This document shows positions 53,451 to 60,523 of a DNA stretch of 64,000 bases, one piece after another. The stretch covers positions 992,001 to 1,056,000 of the forward strand of contig JAXGNN010000001.1 of NCBI GenBank assembly GCA_040767925.1. The letters are read 5' to 3'. The notes below the pieces were generated by a model. That model was not told the origin of the DNA. It searched no databases and saw only the letters and a list, made by a program, of their open reading frames with translations. How positions within the stretch are numbered: the stretch's first letter is position 1; each line of letters starts with the position of its first letter. This stretch comes from Phil1 sp040767925. Lineage in GTDB: Bacteria; Bacillota; Clostridia; Christensenellales; CAG-138. A program made the translations under genes and the position numbers.

Positions 53451-54395
53451 TCAAGCAGCCTGTCTTCCGTGACGGAAGGCGGTGTCGCCGGAAAGGTTGC
53501 GCGTGAGAATGCCTCTTGCCGTTTCAAATTCCTCGCCGATGAAGCCGAGGCGCAGGAGCCAAGTCCGCATCGCGTATTTGGGGTTTTCGTGCTGCTGCGG
53601 TTTCGGGCTTGCGGTGCGTACCTCCTTCGCCATCTGGCTGAGCGCGAGGCAAAGCTGAATGTAGCTTTTGAGCTGTCCTGCGTGAATGCCGCCCTTGCGC
53701 TCCGCCGTGGGGTTGTCGAATTGGAAGAGTCTGAACTCGACCGTGCCCTTCGTGAAGGTGGCGTGAAGGTTGAGCATCGCGTAGCGCGTGTCGTTGTAGT
53801 GTGCGTTGCGGCTGCCGTAGGTGCCCTCGTACCAAATGTCCGCAAGCTGTGCCATTGTCGAAGGCTTCCTTTTGTTAAGCCTGTCAAGGAAGTCTGGGTT
53901 TACCGTGCGGCAGTAGCGGCTCATGCGCCCTCTGTCCAGCCGTAGGGCTTCCGCGAGGAGGCTTTCGTGGCTTGCCATCAGGTTTGCCAGATTCCGCAGT
54001 GTTTGCGGCGTGTGCCCGTTTGCTCCGATGTGACAATGCACTCCGCAGCCGTGCGCCGGGTTGCTTACCGCGCCCGCGTGCCTGAGCTGACGCGCTATTT
54101 CCTGCAAGTCCTCGATATCGGCGTAGGTGAGAATCGGCGTTCCGAGCTCCGCCTTTTCGAGGTCGTTTCTGGCGCTGATGCTCACGTCCCGCGTGACTGT
54201 CCATTTGCGACCCTGTGTGTCTTTGCAGCTCCAAGCGTCGTAGCTGCCGCCGTCGTGTGTGACTGTGTTTTCCGTTCCGAAGTACCGTGCGACCACCTTA
54301 ACTGCGTTCTGGCGGGTAATGTTCGCCATCTCTATCTCAACGCCGATGGTCTGCTTTTTCATGTCCTCGACCTGCCTTGTAAGTTTCTCGTTCAT
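53451..54395 (-). CDS. Phage amidoligase (COOH-NH2 ligase family)
   Basis: 314 residues from the ATG at 54395 (AAGGGAGC upstream); the frame is open further but lacks a site. N-terminal TIGVEIEMANITRQNAVKVV and the CGVHCHIGANGHTP segment are hallmarks of the amidoligase_2 family, which is predicted to use ATP to join carboxyl and amino groups. WTVTRDVSIS may hold ligands. The last 50 residues (KYAMRTWLLRLGFIGEEFET, then ILTRNLSGDTAF) match the end of the protein at 58272-59129. Preceded by promoter block B. Confidence 0.85.
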   Translation of the reverse strand: MNEKLTRQVEDMKKQTIGVEIEMANITRQNAVKVVARYFGTENTVTHDGGSYDAWSCKDTQGRKWTVTRDVSISARNDLEKAELGTPILTYADIEDLQEIARQLRHAGAVSNPAHGCGVHCHIGANGHTPQTLRNLANLMASHESLLAEALRLDRGRMSRYCRTVNPDFLDRLNKRKPSTMAQLADIWYEGTYGSRNAHYNDTRYAMLNLHATFTKGTVEFRLFQFDNPTAERKGGIHAGQLKSYIQLCLALSQMAKEVRTASPKPQQHENPKYAMRTWLLRLGFIGEEFETARGILTRNLSGDTAFRHGRQAA

Positions 54396-54439
54396 TGTGT
54401 TTTGCTCCCTTCGCTTTGTGTGTTTTCCCTTTCGGTAGG

Positions 54440-54473
54440 GTACATATAGCCATACAAAACCGGGGATAGCAAG
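54440..54473 (-). promoter_or_regulatory. Repeated promoter block, copy B
   Basis: Minus-strand TTGCTA, 17 bp, CTATAT, followed by GTAC. Drives amidoligase, GGCT-like and zinc-ribbon genes. Differs from copy A at only a few positions in the spacer. Confidence 0.7.
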
Positions 54474-54497
54474 ACATATACACGAGATAAATCGGCA

Positions 54498-54548
54498 TAT
54501 ACTACACAATTATTCGCGCCGTTTTCGCCGCCTGTATTGTGTAGTATA
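54498..54548. promoter_or_regulatory. TTGTGTAG element, copy B, as a 13-bp inverted repeat pair
   Basis: TATACTACACAAT (54498-54510) and its exact complement ATTGTGTAGTATA (54536-54548), 25 bp apart. It could be a looped operator or an RNA hairpin. Confidence 0.65.
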
Positions 54549-54574
54549 CGGTCAAATCTTCCGGCAAATATCTT

Positions 54575-54598
54575 CGTTATGTAGAGCTCTACATAACG
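54575..54598. repeat. Perfect palindrome resembling a tyrosine recombinase core site
   Basis: Arm CGTTATGTA, 6-bp spacer GAGCTC, inverted arm TACATAACG. Arm length and spacer match the geometry of recombinase core sites. The same 9-mer recurs inside both terminal repeats. Confidence 0.7.
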
Positions 54599-54630
54599 AG
54601 GATTATGCGGTGAAAATCGTTATGTAAAGT
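54597..54630 (+). repeat. RIT left terminal inverted repeat
   Basis: 34 bp identical to the complement of 58049-58082. Contains one CGTTATGTA motif (54618-54626). Shares its first two bases with the palindrome. Confidence 0.85.
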
Positions 54631-54748
54631 GATACATTATCAAAGGCACTAATACGATATCTTTCAGAAAATCACTCAACATAATATTGTGTCTTTTTCC
54701 TTGATGGTACATACTCCTTTTATGATAAAAAAAGGAGGTGCCACCATT

Positions 54749-55981
54749 ATGGCAAAGGTTACAGACTTAGTTGCTACGGCAACACAGACACTTCATGAGC
54801 AAAAGTTCTGTGACGATTTCATCAGGAAATACGTTGCCATCTGGCGTAAATTGCAGATTTATGCTCAGAAATACCGTATTGATGAATTTTCATGGGACTT
54901 AGCCCGAGCTTTCCTGCGAGAGGAATACAATATTGATATCGAAGGGGATGATATCTATTCGGCTGATTGTAAAAAAACACATTACACTACAGTTCGGCCG
55001 CTACTCTATCTTCTGCTTCTTCAGAACGATGTTGGATTGGTACGAACCACGAAGATTGGAGTCATATCTCTTGAATCCTTTTCCGAGGTGCTCGACCGGC
55101 TTACGTCCTCTTGTATGGAACGCCACTTGAGAAAGAGCACTATTGAGGGAAAGATGTGGACAATCAGACCGTTCCTGATGTATTTGAAGCAGAACGGCGT
55201 AATGTCAACATCTGAGTTAACAGATCTCCGCAAGGATGCTGTTTCCGGTTTCGTGCAATTCCTGACAGCACGGGCATTAAACACCGTTGCTGACAAAATC
55301 AATGTGCTTAGGAATTTCCTTCAATTCCTCTATGAAAAACAGTTCACGAAGCAGGATCTCTCTGTGTATGTTCCAAAGGCTTCCAGACGAAAGCAACGGC
55401 TTGCGCAAACTTGGACGCCTGATGAAACGGAACGCTTGCTGAATGCCATTGAACGGGGAACCTCTGTCGGCAAGAGGGATTACGCTATTTTTATGCTGGC
55501 AATCCATCTTGGGATGCGTTCGGGCGATATCCTCGCCCTAAAATTCGAGAATATCGACTGGTCTAAGTGCACCATCCATTTTACGCAGGAGAAAACAGGT
55601 ATTCCTCAGGAACTCCCACTTAGTGAAGAAATCGGTAAGGCTATTATTGACTATCTGAAGCATGGTCGCCCCGAAGATTCAAGCCCGTATGTATTCGTAA
55701 GGCACACCGTACCTTATGGTAAGATGACCCGGTTCTGGTATCCTATGCAGAAGTACCTGCGTGCTGCGCATATTAGCGTGGAGAGTGAAAAGCCCCATGG
55801 CCCACATACGTTACGCTTCTCGCTTGCAACCCACATGATGGATGCGGGTATTGAGTATGAGACTATTTCAGCGGTCTTGGGTCATTCCGATCCAGCTTCC
55901 ACTAACAGATATCTGCGTGCCGATATCGAAAAGCTGCGTCTTTGTGCGTTAAATCCGGAGGGGGTTATGAACAATGCATGA
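54749..55981 (+). CDS. RIT tyrosine recombinase A
   Basis: 410 residues from the ATG with AAAGGAGGTG upstream. N-terminal SAM-like core-binding region (about 70-215) and C-terminal catalytic domain. Catalytic residues visible: Arg in HLGMRSGDILAL, His and Arg in HTLRFSLATHMM, His in LGHSDPAS and Tyr in TNRYLRAD. It overlaps the next gene by 8 nt. The three trio proteins are thought to act together as one recombination complex; this one lies first, as in other trios. Confidence 0.9.
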   Translation: MAKVTDLVATATQTLHEQKFCDDFIRKYVAIWRKLQIYAQKYRIDEFSWDLARAFLREEYNIDIEGDDIYSADCKKTHYTTVRPLLYLLLLQNDVGLVRTTKIGVISLESFSEVLDRLTSSCMERHLRKSTIEGKMWTIRPFLMYLKQNGVMSTSELTDLRKDAVSGFVQFLTARALNTVADKINVLRNFLQFLYEKQFTKQDLSVYVPKASRRKQRLAQTWTPDETERLLNAIERGTSVGKRDYAIFMLAIHLGMRSGDILALKFENIDWSKCTIHFTQEKTGIPQELPLSEEIGKAIIDYLKHGRPEDSSPYVFVRHTVPYGKMTRFWYPMQKYLRAAHISVESEKPHGPHTLRFSLATHMMDAGIEYETISAVLGHSDPASTNRYLRADIEKLRLCALNPEGVMNNA

Positions 55982-56975
55982 ATTAAACCGCATTTTTATG
56001 CCCGATTTCACCGGACCAATAGCCGACCAGCTAAAAGGCTTCCTAGAGGAGAAAAGGGCTCTCGGTTACAAATATTCATCAGAATCGTGGAGGCTTCTCC
56101 AAATCGACCGTTTAAGCATGGAACTTAACATTCCTCCAAGTACACTTCCGCAGGAATTGATTGATGCCTGGAGTGCGCGTACTCCAACGGAGAGCGCAAA
56201 AACCTGGCACGCTCGTATAACTGTGACAACTCAACTTACCGACTATTTCATTACGCAGGACTTGCCTTGTGCAAAGACGATTATCTGCCCTGAAGATTCT
56301 TATTCCGACTCGACTTTTATACCACATATCTTTACGGATGACGAGATTCGGAGATTGTTTGAAGCGGCGGATTCAATCAACGCACCATTATCAAGCCCGC
56401 GTAGGCGCGATGTTACATCGCTGCTTTTTAGGGTACTGTATTCCTGCGGCCTGCGTCTCAACGAGGCGCTTTCGCTTACGGCAAAAGATGTAGACACAGA
56501 AAACGGCGTAATTACAATAAAAGGCGGAAAGGGCAATGTCGACCGCTATGTTCCAATGAGCCAGCAGCTTACCAGTCGTTGTCAGATATACAAGAACGAT
56601 GTTCTCAATGGTGCCGATGACTCTGGGTTTTTCTTTGCAGCCCCAGACGGAGGAAAATATTCACACGGCACTGTTACTCATATGTGGAATCAGATACTGC
56701 ATTCTTCCGGTATCCCCAAGAATGATGACGGACCCCGTATACATGATTTACGCCATACTTTTGCAGTGCACTGTCTCAAAAATTGGGTTGACGAGGGAGA
56801 ACAGGTTAATTCTCTGCTTCCTGTGCTTTCCAGCTACATGGGGCATGTAAATCTCGGCTCTGTTAACAAGTATCTGCGGCTCACAGCGGATGTATTTCCT
56901 GATATTACACGTCGTGTAGAAGAACATTTCGGGTATATCGTACCAAACGGAGGGCGTGTATATGAGGAGGAATAA
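55974..56975 (+). CDS. RIT tyrosine recombinase B
   Basis: 333 residues. Catalytic domain with Arg in SCGLRLNEALSL, Lys in GGKGNVDRYVP, the HDLRHTFAVHC motif, His in YMGHVNLGSV and Tyr in NKYLRLTAD. The ending GYIVPNGGRVYEEE overlaps the start of the third gene by 14 nt. GGAGGGGGTT upstream of the ATG lies within gene A. All catalytic residues are kept. Confidence 0.9.
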   Translation: MHELNRIFMPDFTGPIADQLKGFLEEKRALGYKYSSESWRLLQIDRLSMELNIPPSTLPQELIDAWSARTPTESAKTWHARITVTTQLTDYFITQDLPCAKTIICPEDSYSDSTFIPHIFTDDEIRRLFEAADSINAPLSSPRRRDVTSLLFRVLYSCGLRLNEALSLTAKDVDTENGVITIKGGKGNVDRYVPMSQQLTSRCQIYKNDVLNGADDSGFFFAAPDGGKYSHGTVTHMWNQILHSSGIPKNDDGPRIHDLRHTFAVHCLKNWVDEGEQVNSLLPVLSSYMGHVNLGSVNKYLRLTADVFPDITRRVEEHFGYIVPNGGRVYEEE

Positions 56976-57990
56976 TCAATTTCAGCATCTGCTTGGCAAG
57001 TTTTTAAGCGAGTACCTGCCCAGTCAGAGGAGATTCAGTACGAACACGATTTCTTCTTACTGCGACACGTTCCGTCTTTTTATAGCCTATATGAAAACGG
57101 ATAAGGGCATTGAGCCAAATCAGATCAAGTTTATGGATGCTGACCGCGGAACGGTGGAATCCTTCCTAAAATGGCTCGAAAGTGAACGTAAATGTTCAGC
57201 TACGACTGTAAACCAGAGACTGGCGGCGATCCACTCCTTTTACAAGTATGTTCAGGGAGAGGAACCGCAGATGATCAATCTATGCCAGCAGGTACTGAAC
57301 ATCCCCAACCGCAAATCGCCTGCAAAGTTTGTTTCATACCTCTGTAAAGAAGATCTTGAATTAATCTTCAGACAGCCGGATACATCAACGCGGAAGGGGC
57401 GCAGGGATCTAACGCTGCTATGTGTACTTTACGATACCGGAGGCCGCGTACAGGAGATAGCTGACCTTACTCTGGGTTCTGTAAGGTTACAGGCTCCCGC
57501 ACAGCTAACCTTGCTGGGCAAGGGCAACAAAAGCCGCGCTGTTCCTCTGATGAACCAGACGGCAACCCTACTCTCGAATTACATGAAGGAAAACCGCCTG
57601 TTACAAGGAGGTCAGACGAATGAACATCCGGTGTTCTTTAATCAAAGACACGAGGCATTATCCCGATCTGGAATAGGCTACATCCTACAGAAATATGTGG
57701 CATATGCCCGAAAGGAGCAGCCGTCAATCCCCGAAAAAGTTACGCCTCATATTTTGCGTCATTCGAAAGCGATGCATTTGCTTGAAGCGGGTGTCAACAT
57801 CGTATACATACGCGACATACTTGGTCATGTGGACATAGCGACAACCGGCATCTATGCTCGTTCCAACTTGGAGATGAAGAGAAAAGCATTGGAGAAAGTC
57901 GCAATAGTTCCAGATGCAAACGATGTGCCATTCTGGACAGAGGACAAAGATTTATTGTCCTGGCTTAAAGGATACGGCAAATCCCTGTAA
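56962..57990 (+). CDS. RIT tyrosine recombinase C
   Basis: 342 residues from the ATG at 56962 with GGAGGGCGTGTAT upstream. The N-terminal SAM-like domain (VNQRLAAIHSFYKYVQG) precedes the catalytic domain: in place of the usual Arg-x-x-Glu context it has TGGRVQEIADL, followed by LGKGNKSRAVPL, TPHILRHSKAMHLLEAG, LGHVDIATTGIYAR. The C-terminus (FWTEDKDLLSWLKGYGKSL) is an extra tail. Catalytic residues appear intact. Confidence 0.9.
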   Translation: MRRNNQFQHLLGKFLSEYLPSQRRFSTNTISSYCDTFRLFIAYMKTDKGIEPNQIKFMDADRGTVESFLKWLESERKCSATTVNQRLAAIHSFYKYVQGEEPQMINLCQQVLNIPNRKSPAKFVSYLCKEDLELIFRQPDTSTRKGRRDLTLLCVLYDTGGRVQEIADLTLGSVRLQAPAQLTLLGKGNKSRAVPLMNQTATLLSNYMKENRLLQGGQTNEHPVFFNQRHEALSRSGIGYILQKYVAYARKEQPSIPEKVTPHILRHSKAMHLLEAGVNIVYIRDILGHVDIATTGIYARSNLEMKRKALEKVAIVPDANDVPFWTEDKDLLSWLKGYGKSL

Positions 57991-58004
57991 TTATTATGCG
58001 GAGT

Positions 58005-58047
58005 AACTGGAGGGAAGTTCTCTTTAGAACCGCGCTTCCCACCAGTT
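58005..58047. other. Large hairpin inside the RIT right end
   Basis: 13-nt arms (58005-58017 and 58035-58047) pair at 12 positions with one A-A mismatch, and an inner GTTCT/AGAAC stem extends it. It abuts the right terminal repeat and may be a terminator or a recombination structure. Confidence 0.6.
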
Positions 58048-58048
58048 T

Positions 58049-58082
58049 ACTTTACATAACGATTTTCACCGCATAATCCTCG
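58049..58082 (-). repeat. RIT right terminal inverted repeat
   Basis: Exact inverted copy of the left repeat. It overlaps the 3' end of the DUF4314 gene and encodes that protein's last residues (EDYAVKIVM) and stop. Confidence 0.85.
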
Positions 58083-58282
58083 CCGTACACCACATGGAGC
58101 GAGCTGCCGTTGTCCCAAGCCACCATCACCGAGCCGATGTCGTCGACTCCAGTGACCACACCCTTAGTGCCAATCGGCGGCGCTTGCACGTCGTCCATTT
58201 TCACAAGCTCCACGCGGGTGCCCTTGGGATACCGGGCGCGAAGCTGCTCCACGATTTCTCTTGAAGGAAAATTATTGCTCAT
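58052..58282 (-). CDS. DUF4314 protein, 3' end formed by the RIT repeat
   Basis: 76 residues from the ATG at 58282 (overlapping the previous gene by 11 nt). Small beta-barrel domain with YPKGTRVELVKMDDVQAPPI, GTKGVVTGVDDIGSVMVAWD, then GSSLHVVYG. DUF4314 proteins are common in clostridial phages and conjugative elements; function unknown. The last nine codons and stop lie in the RIT terminal repeat, so the C-terminus was probably altered by the insertion. Confidence 0.8.
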   Translation of the reverse strand: MSNNFPSREIVEQLRARYPKGTRVELVKMDDVQAPPIGTKGVVTGVDDIGSVMVAWDNGSSLHVVYGEDYAVKIVM

Positions 58283-59129
58283 TTTCGTTAGCCTCCTCAT
58301 CCTGCAGACTCATAACGTCATCGTAAAGACCGGCGTCCGCATTGATACGCTCAACCATCTCCTGCACCTTCGGATTGCCACTTTTGAAAGCCGAGCTGCC
58401 AGAAAGGTTTTTCAGAAGAATTTTTCTTTCCTGCTTGTACGCCTCGCCGATGAAGCCCAGCCGAAGGAGGAAGCAGCGGAATGCGTACTTGTCATTGTCG
58501 GCTTCCTTTTCTTTCGCCGTGACACGCTTCTGATTTCGAGCCATCTCGCAAAGCGCCGTCACGAAATGTGTGTATGCCTTGACCGCGTCCGCATCGGTGC
58601 CGTCTTCAAACCACGGGAAGCGTACCTTTTCATCGTCGATGTCGAGGTCGATGTCAGGGCATTCCAACGCCTTGCTGATAAGCGTCTTCTTGCTTTCCAC
58701 CAGTCGCTTGAGGTTTTCCAGTGCCGTGTAGGTGAAGGATGTGCGTGGCATTTCGATTACCAGTCCGATGTCCTCATCGTCCGGCACATCGCTCGGTTGC
58801 ATCCCGTCCTCGCCGACAGGGTCGCGGCGCTGGCGTCCGAGGCCTAATTCTTCCTCCTCGGTCACGCGCAAGTCCTCGAAACGCGGTTCCGCTTTAAATC
58901 CCTGTCCGTGAAGCTGCTCGATGAGCCTTTCGATTTCTTCGCTGTCGGCGCGGTCGTCAAAGCTGACTGTGCCGTTCTTGTCGATGGTGAAATAATCCAC
59001 CTCGTAGGCGAAGGTCGGAGCGCCCTTGTATTTCATGGGGCTGTCCAGAAGCTCCGCCATTGCGGTGACCAGCCGCTTTCTGTCGCTGCCGGTCAGGTTA
59101 TACTTGAGTTCAAATGTGTTGTTTTCCAT
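58272..59129 (-). CDS. 'Virulence-related' phage protein sharing its C-terminus with the amidoligase
   Basis: 285 residues from the ATG at 59129 (AAAGGTGG upstream). N-terminal domain FELKYNLTGSDRKRLVTAMA and APTFAYEVDYFTIDKNGTVS; a middle acidic region; C-terminal FRCFLLRLGFIGEAYKQERK and ILLKNLSGSSAF. The last motif set is nearly the same as the end of the phage amidoligase. Proteins of this type are often labelled virulence-related in clostridial phages without evidence. Preceded by promoter block C. Confidence 0.75.
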   Translation of the reverse strand: MENNTFELKYNLTGSDRKRLVTAMAELLDSPMKYKGAPTFAYEVDYFTIDKNGTVSFDDRADSEEIERLIEQLHGQGFKAEPRFEDLRVTEEEELGLGRQRRDPVGEDGMQPSDVPDDEDIGLVIEMPRTSFTYTALENLKRLVESKKTLISKALECPDIDLDIDDEKVRFPWFEDGTDADAVKAYTHFVTALCEMARNQKRVTAKEKEADNDKYAFRCFLLRLGFIGEAYKQERKILLKNLSGSSAFKSGNPKVQEMVERINADAGLYDDVMSLQDEEANENEQ

Positions 59130-59160
59130 TATGCTTGCCACCTTTCTGCGCTTAACGCAG

Positions 59161-59195
59161 GTACATAGAGCCATACAATCTGTGGAATAGCAAGC
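59161..59195 (-). promoter_or_regulatory. Repeated promoter block, copy C
   Basis: Minus-strand TTGCTA, 17 bp, CTCTAT, then GTAC. It drives the virulence-related and DUF4314 genes. One mismatch in the -10 relative to copies A and B. Confidence 0.65.
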
Positions 59196-59257
59196 GATTC
59201 CGCGCATATATGTATCGCTTTCAAGCGAGAAAAGCACAGGCTTTTCATTGCTAAAAT

Positions 59258-59272
59258 TGTGTAGACTACACA
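59258..59272. promoter_or_regulatory. TTGTGTAG element, copy C, perfect palindrome
   Basis: TGTGTAG, A, CTACACA. It overlaps the stop codon of the first ParB-MTase and lies 62 bp upstream of promoter block C. Confidence 0.6.
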
Positions 59273-60519
59273 GCCGCGTCGGCGGGCTTCACCTCCGCAA
59301 AAGACAGCCGCTTGCCATCGCGCTCGACGAATACATCGCCCGCCAGACCGCCCTTAGCGGTGATGTACCGCATGACCGCCACGTCCACAAATTTCGGCTC
59401 GTATTCGATGCCGTAGCATATCCGCCCTAGCTGGTCACAGGCGATGAGCGTGGACGCCGAGCCGAGGAACGGGTCGAGCACCAGAGAATTCGTCTGCGTA
59501 CACTGCTTCACAAGATAGGCAATCAGCGGCACGGGCTTTGAGGACGGATGCCCACAGCCCTCATCCTTGGAATTCTTGATGCGGTCGAACTCAAATACGG
59601 TTTTCTGCTTCTGGTCGCCGTACCATTTGTGCTTGCCATCCTTGCGCCAGCCGAAGAGGATAGGCTCGTGGATATACTTCCAGTCCGTGCGGGTCAACAC
59701 AAGCTGGTCTTTCTTCCACACCAGTCCCGCGCCGACCTTGAAGCCCGCGTCCTCAAAGGCATCATGAAAGATACGCGCTGTCGCCGTAGCATAGAAGGTG
59801 TATATGGACGCATCCAGCGCCATGCTGCTTTTCATGCCGGAGAACGCCTTCATCAAAAATGCGTAGCCCTCCTTGACACTGAGATTGTCGTTTGTTATTT
59901 TTCCCGACGCACTCTCCAGCGCAACAAAGTACGGCGGATCTGTGCAGACGAGATTGACCTTCGTATCGCCGAGCAGTGCCGCATAGCTTTCTGCAACCGT
60001 GCTATCACCGCACAAAACCGTGTGCTTGCCGAGGTGCCAGACATCGCCTGTATAGGTGAAGCAGGGCTTCTTCAGCTCCGATTCGACATCGAAGCTGTCC
60101 TCCTTAACATCACCTTCGCCCTTGTCGAACAGCGCATTCATTTCCACCGCGTCAAAGCCGGTAAGCGAAACATCGAAGCCGCTTGCACCGATGTCCTTCA
60201 ACAGGTCGGTCAATAGCGGAATATCAAACTCGCCGGATATTTTATTGAGTGCCACGTTCAGCGCCTTTTCCTTGTTTTCGTCGATATCCAGCACCACACA
60301 GTCAACCTCGGTATAGCCCATCGCCACCAGCACCTTGTAGCGCTGATGCCCGCCGACGATATTGCCGGTGCGCTTATTCCATATAATAGGCTCGACATAA
60401 CCGAACTCCTCAATGGAGCGACGCAGCTTCTCGTACTCCGCATCACCGGGCTTGAGGTCTTTACGCGGGTTATATGCCGCCGGATTCAGCAGAGACGCTT
60501 TTATTTTTTGTATATCCAT
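59266..60519 (-). CDS. ParB-like domain fused to DNA methyltransferase (DPPY type)
   Basis: 417 residues. An N-terminal ParB/Srx-like nuclease-fold domain (about 1-130; NPAAYNPRKDLKPGD, NIVGGHQRYKVL) is fused to a methyltransferase with catalytic DPPY (VCTDPPYFVAL) before the SAM-binding motif LDPFLGSASTLIACD. This order defines the beta group, usually N6-adenine or N4-cytosine. GGAGGAATAACAAT precedes the ATG. It follows a second fusion gene after 4 nt. No restriction enzyme gene is adjacent, so it is an orphan phage methylase. Confidence 0.92.
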   Translation of the reverse strand: MDIQKIKASLLNPAAYNPRKDLKPGDAEYEKLRRSIEEFGYVEPIIWNKRTGNIVGGHQRYKVLVAMGYTEVDCVVLDIDENKEKALNVALNKISGEFDIPLLTDLLKDIGASGFDVSLTGFDAVEMNALFDKGEGDVKEDSFDVESELKKPCFTYTGDVWHLGKHTVLCGDSTVAESYAALLGDTKVNLVCTDPPYFVALESASGKITNDNLSVKEGYAFLMKAFSGMKSSMALDASIYTFYATATARIFHDAFEDAGFKVGAGLVWKKDQLVLTRTDWKYIHEPILFGWRKDGKHKWYGDQKQKTVFEFDRIKNSKDEGCGHPSSKPVPLIAYLVKQCTQTNSLVLDPFLGSASTLIACDQLGRICYGIEYEPKFVDVAVMRYITAKGGLAGDVFVERDGKRLSFAEVKPADAAV

Positions 60520-60523
60520 ATTG

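Larger units (their letters stand above)
54396..54574. other. Regulatory region upstream of the amidoligase
   Basis: No gene. Holds promoter block B (54440-54473) and the paired TTGTGTAG inverted repeats (54498-54548), then 26 bp of AT-rich sequence to the left end of the trio element. Confidence 0.6.
54575..58082 (+). mobile_element. Recombinase-in-trio (RIT) element inside the prophage
   Basis: Three consecutive, overlapping tyrosine recombinase genes on the plus strand, opposite to all phage genes around them, bounded by 34-bp perfect inverted repeats (54597-54630 and 58049-58082). A perfect 24-bp palindrome (54575-54598) sits at the left edge. RIT elements are a known class of site-specific mobile elements defined by this gene trio. 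It splits the accessory cassette between the DUF4314 and amidoligase genes. Exact outer boundaries are not certain. Confidence 0.85.
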
